Assembly (NCBI RefSeq): GCF_016722895.1
Contig: NZ_JAEQNA010000011.1
Location: 1-47,737, forward strand
Reading direction: 5' to 3'
DNA from: Ramlibacter aurantiacus
GTDB taxonomy: Bacteria > Pseudomonadota > Gammaproteobacteria > Burkholderiales > Burkholderiaceae_C
DNA: 47,737 bases
The notes beneath the pieces are model-generated. The model searched no databases. It was not told the DNA's origin and was given only the letters and a program-made list of their open reading frames with translations. Shown here one piece after another: positions 41,778-47,737 of this stretch. Within the stretch, counting starts at the first letter, position 1; every line of letters begins with the position of its first letter. The position numbers and the translations under genes are program-made.

Positions 41778-43073
41778 ATGAGCATCGCCTTTGCCATCCT
41801 GCTGGCGGTGTTCGCCGCCGGCGCCCTGCTGCGCGTGCCGCTGGCGATTTCGATGCTGGCGGCGGGCATGGCCTACCTGCTGGCCAGCGGCCAGGACGTG
41901 GGCCTGGCCGCGGACCAGGTGATGAACTCCATGTACCGCAGCTACATCATGCTGGCGATCCCGATGTTCATCCTGGCGGCCAACGTGATGAATGCCGGCA
42001 CCATCAGCGAGCGCCTGTGGGCGGCCGCCGACGTGGCCGTCGGGGGCCTGCGCGGCGGCCTGGGCCAGGTGACCGTGCTGGTCAGCACCGTGTTCTCGAG
42101 CATGAGCGGCAGCGCGATCACCGATGCCGCTGGCCCCGGCATGGTGGCGATCCGCATGATGCGCAGTGTCGGCAACTACCGCCCCGGTTTCGCCGTGGCC
42201 ATCACGGCCGCGGCCGCCACCATCGCGCCCATCATCCCGCCGTCGATCCCCATGGTGCTGTATGCGCTGCTCACCGGCACCTCGGTCAGCGCGATGTTCC
42301 TGGGCGGCGTCGTGCCGGGCTTGATGATGGCGCTGGCCCTGATGGCGGCCATCGCGCTGCTGGCCAAGCGAGAGGGGCTGCTGGCCGCCGGTCGCCCCGC
42401 CGGCGCCGCGGCCTGGGCGGCGCTGCGGCGCGGCTTGCTGCCCTTGACGCTGCCAGTGGTGCTGCTGGGGGGCATCTGGTCCGGTGTGTTCACGCCCACC
42501 GAGGCCGCCGCGGTGGCCGCCTTCTATGCCATGGTGCTGGCCGGCGTGGTTTACCGCGCGCTCGGCTGGCGCGGCCTGATCGCCGTGTTCGCCGAGTCGA
42601 TGCGCCAGTCGGCCGTCGTCATGATCCTCATCGCCGGCGCCTTCGTGGTGAACTACGCGGTAACGGCCGAACAGCTGGCGCAGTCGCTGGTGGGCTGGAT
42701 CCAGGCGCGCGATCTCACCGCGCTGCAGTTCCTGCTGATGGCCAACGTGATGTTCCTGCTGCTCGGGTGCATCCTGGACACCGGCGTGCTGCTGCTGGTG
42801 GTGCTGCCGGTGCTGATGCCGACGGTGCGCCTGCTCGAGATCGACCCGGTCCACTTCGGCGTGGTGGCCATCGTCAACTTCATGATCGGCCTGGTCACGC
42901 CGCCCTACGGCCTGCTGCTGTTCGTGCTGTCCTCGCTGGCGCGGGTGCCGCTGGCGGACATCATGGGGCAGATATGGAAGTTTCTGATTCCGTTGGTGGG
43001 CGTGCTGCTGCTGCTGGTGCTGTTCCCGCCCCTTGTGCTGTGGCTGCCCCGACTGGCGGGATACACCGGATGA
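41778..43073 (+). CDS. TRAP transporter large permease (DctM family)
   Basis: 431 aa, about 12 membrane segments. Conserved motifs are AIPMFILAANVMNAGTISER, SSMSGSAITDAAGPGMVAIR, TIAPIIPPSIPMVLYALLTG, GVFTPTEAAAVAAFYAMVLA and LVTPPYGLLLFVLSSLARVP. It completes the second TRAP transporter. It shares only family-level similarity with the one at 8422, so the two systems probably carry different acids. Confidence 0.95.
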   Translation: MSIAFAILLAVFAAGALLRVPLAISMLAAGMAYLLASGQDVGLAADQVMNSMYRSYIMLAIPMFILAANVMNAGTISERLWAAADVAVGGLRGGLGQVTVLVSTVFSSMSGSAITDAAGPGMVAIRMMRSVGNYRPGFAVAITAAAATIAPIIPPSIPMVLYALLTGTSVSAMFLGGVVPGLMMALALMAAIALLAKREGLLAAGRPAGAAAWAALRRGLLPLTLPVVLLGGIWSGVFTPTEAAAVAAFYAMVLAGVVYRALGWRGLIAVFAESMRQSAVVMILIAGAFVVNYAVTAEQLAQSLVGWIQARDLTALQFLLMANVMFLLLGCILDTGVLLLVVLPVLMPTVRLLEIDPVHFGVVAIVNFMIGLVTPPYGLLLFVLSSLARVPLADIMGQIWKFLIPLVGVLLLLVLFPPLVLWLPRLAGYTG

Positions 43074-43400
43074 ACATGCCCCCGAGGAAGCCGCCGCTTC
43101 TTCGAACAACGCATGACCTTTATATCTGGCGAGTGCGCCGGTGGCGATGTCGAACTGCCATTGCAGCGACTGCCAACTTGCGAGCGGCGCACCGTTTGCA
43201 TCCGGCGAGTAGCCGTTGCCCGTGCCGGGTGTCGGGAAGATGGCCGTCGATCACTTCTGATACAACTTTCATATCGAATGTAGCCGCCATGCCTGCTTGA
43301 CGCCCGGCAAGCGCAAAACTAAGCTGGCCAGCTCAGCAGTCGGATCGGTGGATCAGCAAAGGTCTGTATCGCTGATCACCAAGAAGGACACGAGACTGCA
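43074..43400. other. Gene-free interval with a weak coding-like trace
   Basis: This 327-bp gap between the TRAP operon and the serine hydrolase has lower GC than its surroundings. On the minus strand one frame reads MAATFDMKVVSEVID and a different frame, starting close by, reads IFPTPGTGNGYSPDANGAPL then ASWQSLQWQFDIATGALA. The latter looks protein-like, which suggests a frameshifted fragment of an unidentified gene. No RNA gene or repeat was seen. Confidence 0.3.
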
Positions 43401-44555
43401 ATGAGGGGTATGGGGGTGCGTTGGCTATGGTTGTCGCTGGTGCTTGCGGGGACGGGTGCGTGGTGCCAGCAGACCCGCATCGCAGGAGTTCTTGCAGCGC
43501 CGGATGAAAGGCTGTTGACGGAAGCGTACTTCCAGGAAGGCTTTCATCTCACTCCCCGTTTCGGGGCCGCTCGAGAAATGCTGTCGCGGGTGCCTGGTTC
43601 TGCCGAATCCGCCGTCATCGACAAGGCCAGGCAGGTCTTCGCTCGTACCAGCCTCAAGGCGATCGCCCTGCTGGACGGAGACCATGTGCTGTGGTCCGCC
43701 TACAAGGAGCCGTCCCATCCAGCCACGCGTTTTTCCGGGTACAGCCTCGGCAAGACAGTGACAGCGATGACCGTCGGCCACGCCATTTGCGACGGGAAGC
43801 TCAAGCCCACGACCGAGGTGCCTGAACTCGTTCCCGAACTCAGGGGAACCGGCTATGACAAAGTCACCGTCGCTCATCTCCTCACCATGAGTTCGGGCAT
43901 CAGGGACGGCAGCTACCACGCTGCCGGGACGCCGCAGGTGCAGGAAAAGATCCGGCAGATCCACGCCGGCCAGGGGCAATGGCGTGATCTGCTGCCGTTG
44001 GTCAACCAGAGGCGTGTCGGCTTCTTCGGCAAGGCGTTGGAGCCTGGTGAGTCGTTCGAGTACAAGGAGATGGATGCCTTCGTGCTGGGGCTGATGGTTG
44101 AAGCGGCAGCCGGACAGCCTCTATCGACGTACATGGAAGAGCGGGTGCTCCCCGCGATCGGCATCGAGGGGCCGGTGGCGCTCAGGCAAGACAAGTCCAG
44201 GACCACCTACGCGCCGACCGTCGCCCGCATGACCTTGCCGGACTGGACGCGATTCGCGGCGTGGGTGAAGAAGCAGGAGGGCCAACCTGGATGCATCGGC
44301 GATTTCGTGCGCGCGGCGACGAGGACGCAGATCGCGAACAAGAGCAACGTCGGATTCAGCCTCCACCACGGTTATGGCCACTTCGTCTGGACGGACAACC
44401 CACGGCACCGCGACAGCTATTGGGCGTGGGGCTTCGGCGGGCAACGGATTGCCTGGAACCGTTCGAACGCCCGAATGCTCGTCGTGTTCAGCAGCCTGGA
44501 GAACAACGCCGAGGAAGTCTTCGATCTGTATCGAGAATGGGCTGCGTTGCCGTGA
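43401..44555 (+). CDS. Exported serine hydrolase of the beta-lactamase (class C / PF00144) family
   Basis: 384 aa with a signal peptide (MRGMGVRWLWLSLVLAGTGA, cleavage near WCQ). The nucleophile motif SxxK is in FSGYSLGKTVTAMTVGHAIC (S115, K118). The second element is YKE in GESFEYKEMDAFVLGLM instead of YxN, and near the C-terminus YWAWGFGGQRIAWN stands for the HxG/KTG strand. Such proteins include esterases, D-aminopeptidases and penicillin-binding relatives; nylon-oligomer hydrolase EstB-type activity is possible. No evidence for antibiotic resistance. An ATG three codons later could also be used. Confidence 0.85.
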   Translation: MRGMGVRWLWLSLVLAGTGAWCQQTRIAGVLAAPDERLLTEAYFQEGFHLTPRFGAAREMLSRVPGSAESAVIDKARQVFARTSLKAIALLDGDHVLWSAYKEPSHPATRFSGYSLGKTVTAMTVGHAICDGKLKPTTEVPELVPELRGTGYDKVTVAHLLTMSSGIRDGSYHAAGTPQVQEKIRQIHAGQGQWRDLLPLVNQRRVGFFGKALEPGESFEYKEMDAFVLGLMVEAAAGQPLSTYMEERVLPAIGIEGPVALRQDKSRTTYAPTVARMTLPDWTRFAAWVKKQEGQPGCIGDFVRAATRTQIANKSNVGFSLHHGYGHFVWTDNPRHRDSYWAWGFGGQRIAWNRSNARMLVVFSSLENNAEEVFDLYREWAALP

Positions 44556-44598
44556 TGCGGTAAGGTCTATCGCGCCGACTCGTTGTTCACACTCCATC

Positions 44599-45462
44599 GT
44601 GCACCTGTTGTCGATCATTGCGAGGCATGCACTCTCTGCCGCCATCGTTGCGGTGGCCGCAGGCGCTTTCGCACAGGAAAGGCTGCGTGAGCGCATCAGC
44701 ACGCCCTGGCTGGAGCAGGGCAGACCCGTGCAGCTGGAAGTGGTCCTCAGCAAACCGCTGACCAAGGGGCCGCATCCGTTGATCGTTTTCAATCATGGCT
44801 CCACGGGGCGCGGCGACAACCCGGCCGTTTTCCGGGAGACGTTCATCGCCAACCAGTTCGCGCGCTGGGCCAATGAGGCGGGATGGGCGGTGGCGTTCCC
44901 GCAACGCCGCGGGCGCGGGCAGTCCGACGGGGCTTATGAGGAGGGCCTGGCGGCGGACGGCTCGGGATACACCTGTGCGCCTGCCGCGGCGCGAAGTGGC
45001 ATGGAAAGAGCGCTGGACGATCTCGGTGCGGTGATGGCAGACCTGCGGACGAGACCCGACATCGATCCGGCTCGCATCGTCATGGCGGGTCAGTCCCGGG
45101 GCGGCTTCCTGGCCGTGGTGTACGGTGCGCGTCACCCGGAGCAGGTCGCCGCCGCGGTCAACTTCGTGGGTGGTTGGATGACGGACAAGTGTCCGCAGGC
45201 TGAGCAGATCAATGCCGATCCGCTTCGGCCCGCAGTGAAATGGCCGCGCCCAAGCCTGTGGATCTATGGAGAGAACGATAGCGTCTACAGCCTCGTCCAC
45301 AGCAGGCGCAACTTCGACGCGTTCGTCGGCGCGGGTGGCACAGGCTCCATGGCGGTTTTTCCGGCGGGCCCCAGCCGCGACGGACACCGCTTGCTCTATG
45401 AGAGTCAAGCCTGGCAGCCTGTGCTGCGCCAGTTCCTCGCCAGGGTTCAGGAGTCGAAATGA
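44599..45462 (+). CDS. Exported alpha/beta hydrolase (dienelactone-hydrolase/prolyl-oligopeptidase-like)
   Basis: 287 aa from a GTG at 44599. A hydrophobic leader (VHLLSIIARHALSAAIVAVA) ends with AFA-QE, a good signal peptidase site. Catalytic elements are VFNHGSTGRGD (oxyanion), VMAGQSRGGFLAVVYGARHP (S166), LWIYGENDSVYS (Asp) and SRDGHRLLYES (His). The substrate is unknown. It starts 43 bp after the serine hydrolase, and its stop overlaps the next ATG (ATGA), so the three exported proteins probably form an operon. Confidence 0.85.
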   Translation: MHLLSIIARHALSAAIVAVAAGAFAQERLRERISTPWLEQGRPVQLEVVLSKPLTKGPHPLIVFNHGSTGRGDNPAVFRETFIANQFARWANEAGWAVAFPQRRGRGQSDGAYEEGLAADGSGYTCAPAAARSGMERALDDLGAVMADLRTRPDIDPARIVMAGQSRGGFLAVVYGARHPEQVAAAVNFVGGWMTDKCPQAEQINADPLRPAVKWPRPSLWIYGENDSVYSLVHSRRNFDAFVGAGGTGSMAVFPAGPSRDGHRLLYESQAWQPVLRQFLARVQESK

Positions 45463-45866
45463 AGATGAAGATGAAGTCAATGCTTTGCGTCCTGCTCGCG
45501 CTTCCCGTTGCGGCCTGGTCGCAGGGGCCTGCCGAGGCCCTGCAAGGCCGCTGGAGCGGGATGTGGTCCAGCAAGAGCACCAGCGCGAGCGGGGATCTTG
45601 AGTTGCGTTTCGCGAGTACCGAGGGGAACCCGTTCAGCGGACAGATCCGACAGACGCGCCCGGACAACGCCAATTGGCGTTGCTCCGAGCAACTCGATCC
45701 GATCGAGGTCCGACGCAGCGGCGAGTCCTTCACGTTCGACTACTCACCAGGCGGCCGGTGCGCAAAGGCCTCTCATGCATTCCGCCTGCAGGACGGCAAG
45801 TTGCTTGGCGTCTATCGGCTGCCGACGGGCGCGGAGTCGGAGTATGTGCTGACCAAACAGCCATGA
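45459..45866 (+). CDS. Small exported protein of unknown function
   Basis: 135 aa. MKMKMKSMLCVLLALPVAAW is a signal peptide ending near WSQ. The mature part starts ALQGRWSGMWSSKSTSASGD and looks like a small lipocalin-like beta barrel: alternating strands ELRFASTEGNPFSGQIRQT, SFTFDYSPGGRCAKASHAFR and GKLLGVYRLP. Two cysteines (WRCSEQ and GRCAKA) may pair. The start contains ATGAAG repeated three times and overlaps the preceding stop. No family is recognised. Confidence 0.75.
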   Translation: MKMKMKSMLCVLLALPVAAWSQGPAEALQGRWSGMWSSKSTSASGDLELRFASTEGNPFSGQIRQTRPDNANWRCSEQLDPIEVRRSGESFTFDYSPGGRCAKASHAFRLQDGKLLGVYRLPTGAESEYVLTKQP

Positions 45867-45938
45867 GCACTCGTTGCCGCGGGTACGGATCGGGTCGCCT
45901 CCATGATGGTTCCGGGTTTGCAGCCCGCGCAGAGCTGC

Positions 45939-47096
45939 TTACTGCACGGGCACCAGCACGAACGCCACCCCCCACTGGCCGTTGACCAATCCCCGCGCAA
46001 GAATCCGACCGTTCGCGTCCGCGCCGGAGGTCGACTCGATCTGCGTCGAGGCGGTGGTCGCGTCTGAACGATCCAGCAGAGTGTTGATGTCCACCATCGG
46101 TCCATTCAAGCCCATGATTCCGACGGTGCTGCCATCCGCTGCGCTCGCCGATCCGAAGATTCGGCCGTCGCCCATGATTCGGGTCGGCGTCACGGAGGGG
46201 TACCCGGCCGGGCCGACCAGCTGGGTCATTGTCCCGTCCTTCCAGCGGAAGCCGACGGCAAGCCCGGTGGTCAGGGTGGTGGTGCCCACAGCGACTTCGT
46301 TGTCGTTGATGTCGGTGGCCGATCCGCGCGCGTACTGGGCATCCAGTGCACCCAGGTAAATCCCTTGTCCGCCTCGCCAGATCACGGGGTAGGGCCGGTC
46401 AAGCGTGATGCTGCCGGTGACGGTGCCGTTGTTGTTGATGCTCCCGGCGACGCTTGCCTGCGCCTGCACCGCGAGACCTTCCAGCCCTTGGATGGTCCAC
46501 GTGAGCCGGTTTGCCGTGCCATTCGAGTCGACAGTCGCCTGTTGTCTTTGAGTGATCGGTTCCAGAGAGAAACCTGCTACCTGCCCAGAATTGTTGAGCC
46601 TGCCGGGCCAGTGCTCCAGCTGCAGTTCCCGGGCGGTTCCATCGGTGTCCCAGAGCGTTGCCTTCTCACCGCCGAAAAGGGTGCTGAAGCCCGCCGCCTG
46701 CCCGCGATCATTGATCTGGAAAGCGACTGAAGAGAAGCCGCCCTGCAGCAACCTGGGCTGGCCGTTGCTTTCCCAGACGATCGCTCGGACCGGGCCCAGG
46801 TTCGCGTGGCCGGCAATCTGCCCAGACGCGTTGATGGAGTTCGCGAAATGCTCGGTCGACGCGACGGTCTGGAGCAGTTGGACCCTGTATCTGGTCAATG
46901 GCTGGCCGGGTTCGACCGGCTTGCCTGCGAACTGCGGGGCGCCGGGGGAAGACGGCTTGCCGGGCGTGCCGGGAACGTACGGGTTCTTGACCGAGCGCAG
47001 TTCCAACGAACGCTCGGGCGACTCGGAACCTGCTCCTCCGCCGCAGGCGGACAGGAACAGAGCGGCGAGGCTGGCGGCCAGAAGAGGCTTGTGCAT
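45939..47096 (-). CDS. HAF-repeat lipoprotein
   Basis: 385 aa from ATG at 47096 (MHKPLLAASLAALFLSACGG). LSAC is a lipobox, so the mature protein would be a lipoprotein with Cys at residue 18. A Pro/Gly-rich linker (VPGTPGKPSSPGAPQFAGKP) follows. The rest consists of about six repeats of the HAF type, each with a short segment such as INASGQIAGHA, INDRGQAAGFS, LNNSGQVAGFS, INNNGTVTGSI, INDNEVAVGTT, followed by a W-containing strand. This suggests a beta-propeller-like surface or periplasmic protein. Function unknown. Confidence 0.85.
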   Translation of the reverse strand: MHKPLLAASLAALFLSACGGGAGSESPERSLELRSVKNPYVPGTPGKPSSPGAPQFAGKPVEPGQPLTRYRVQLLQTVASTEHFANSINASGQIAGHANLGPVRAIVWESNGQPRLLQGGFSSVAFQINDRGQAAGFSTLFGGEKATLWDTDGTARELQLEHWPGRLNNSGQVAGFSLEPITQRQQATVDSNGTANRLTWTIQGLEGLAVQAQASVAGSINNNGTVTGSITLDRPYPVIWRGGQGIYLGALDAQYARGSATDINDNEVAVGTTTLTTGLAVGFRWKDGTMTQLVGPAGYPSVTPTRIMGDGRIFGSASAADGSTVGIMGLNGPMVDINTLLDRSDATTASTQIESTSGADANGRILARGLVNGQWGVAFVLVPVQ

Positions 47097-47198
47097 GAAC
47101 GTGCATCCTTGGTTCGTTGCACGACGTTTGTGTCGGTGCGTGAGCGGCGCAAGTGTTCGGCCGTGCCTGGCCGCAGCGATGCCGCACACACCGGGCAC

Positions 47199-47737
47199 TC
47201 ACACGAAAAGGTCCGTATTCATCCCGTGGGTTCCGTTCTGATCGATGACGGTTTCGATGCCGGAATCCAGCAGCTGCACCAGTTGGATTTCCGTGAAGGA
47301 AAAGCCTTGGGCGAGCAGCGAGTCGTTGCCCGCGCCGCCGCGCACGTTCAGGCCCGTGGCCAAGTCGGTGACGGTGAAGCTGGTGCCTTCGGAATTGGTG
47401 GTGCCGAAGAAGAAGTTGGGTCCGAACTGCCAGCCCGAGAGGTCGAGGCTGGTCTCCGACGTGTTCAGCACGGCCGAGCCGCCACCCACGATCATGCCGC
47501 TGTCGATCAGGGCCTGGTCGATGCCGTAGGTGCCCCCGGAGAGATAGAAGGATTCGAAGTTGGCCACCTGGCTGGTGTCGGTCAGATCCAGGGTGATCCA
47601 GCTGAGGTTCAGACGGTCGTTTCCGCTGCCTCCGTCCAGCAGCCCTGCGACCAGGCCATTCCATTCGAGGTTCAAGACATCGTCGTCCGCTCCCAGATCG
47701 ATGACTGAACCAGCTGCTAATTGCGAATAGACGATAC
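47199..47737 (-). CDS. C-terminal part of an RTX/hemolysin-type calcium-binding protein (5' end outside window)
   Basis: The frame is open to the right edge, so at least 178 residues are seen and the start is missing. It contains glycine- and aspartate-rich turns typical of RTX repeats: GADDDVLNLEWN, LDGGSGNDRLNLSW and VRGGAGNDSLLAQGFSFTEI, separated by beta-rich stretches (SLDLSGWQFGPNFFFGTTNS). The C-terminus ends SGIETVIDQNGTHGMNTDLFV. RTX proteins are usually secreted by type I systems; no transporter gene is in the window. An adhesin or extracellular enzyme is possible. Confidence 0.7.
   Translation of the reverse strand, partial: IVYSQLAAGSVIDLGADDDVLNLEWNGLVAGLLDGGSGNDRLNLSWITLDLTDTSQVANFESFYLSGGTYGIDQALIDSGMIVGGGSAVLNTSETSLDLSGWQFGPNFFFGTTNSEGTSFTVTDLATGLNVRGGAGNDSLLAQGFSFTEIQLVQLLDSGIETVIDQNGTHGMNTDLFV

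Noticed and set aside
41706..43109. 467-codon minus-strand frame rich in His and Gln
   Set aside because: It is the complement of the DctM gene; its composition (QHHQQ-type runs) results from the antisense of hydrophobic codons.
43401..44555. Beta-lactamase-family protein as an antibiotic-resistance gene
   Set aside because: It has SxxK but lacks YxN and a clear KTG, and its neighbours are exported hydrolases; an esterase or peptidase-like role is more likely.

Overview
The window is high-GC proteobacterial DNA. Gene content and style suggest a betaproteobacterium of the order Burkholderiales, probably Comamonadaceae-like (inference from two TRAP transporters, dmp/xyl-type meta-cleavage genes, argH next to a LytS/AlgR-like two-component pair, and REP-like GTTCGGGCTGAGCCTGTCGAA repeats). 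I saw no rRNA or tRNA gene, CRISPR array, transposase or phage gene.

Left block (1-17.7 kb): aromatic catabolism. A REP-rich stretch is followed by a LysR regulator (462-1346) divergent from a five-gene operon: 2-oxopent-4-enoate hydratase, 4-oxalocrotonate decarboxylase, 4-oxalocrotonate tautomerase, acylating acetaldehyde dehydrogenase and 4-hydroxy-2-oxovalerate aldolase. This is the lower meta-cleavage route to pyruvate and acetyl-CoA. A perfect ATAC-N7-GTAT LysR box lies between the divergent genes. Next come a two-gene minus-strand unit (YciI-like protein, beta-hydroxyacid dehydrogenase), a TRAP transporter, a second LysR regulator, and a six-gene operon (10957-16538): hydroxymuconic-semialdehyde-type dehydrogenase, two-domain extradiol dioxygenase, 2Fe-2S/FAD reductase, one-domain VOC enzyme, FAH-family hydrolase and an unusual class II aldolase homologue. 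An FMN alpha-hydroxyacid dehydrogenase converges on it. Together these can cleave a catechol-like ring and carry it through the oxalocrotonate branch.

Middle block (17.7-32.1 kb): mostly housekeeping and orphan genes. It holds a lone receiver protein, argH, a LytS-like kinase with a LytTR regulator, an AI-2E-family permease, a DGPF/YciI protein, an FMN reductase, a DUF5996 protein with a GNAT protein, a CPBP-like membrane protein, DUF6504, YceH (DUF480), a SUI1/YciH factor, DUF1428 with a VOC protein, an FKBP isomerase, a secreted tannase-like esterase, a decayed beta-propeller pseudogene and two very small genes.

Right block (32.1-43.1 kb): a second aromatic locus. It has an ABC-type substrate-binding protein, an atypical SDR, a GntR/FCD regulator, and a minus-strand operon of SDR dehydrogenase (interrupted by an in-frame TAG), Rieske oxygenase alpha and beta, and LigB/LigA-type extradiol dioxygenase. 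Opposite it lie a cupin, an alpha/beta hydrolase and a second TRAP transporter. A 26-bp element with only two differences occurs in front of both the binding-protein gene and the Rieske operon, and probably marks a shared regulon.

Right edge (43.4-47.7 kb): exported proteins. These are a beta-lactamase-family serine hydrolase, an exported alpha/beta hydrolase, a small exported protein, a HAF-repeat lipoprotein and the C-terminal part of an RTX-like protein that runs off the window.
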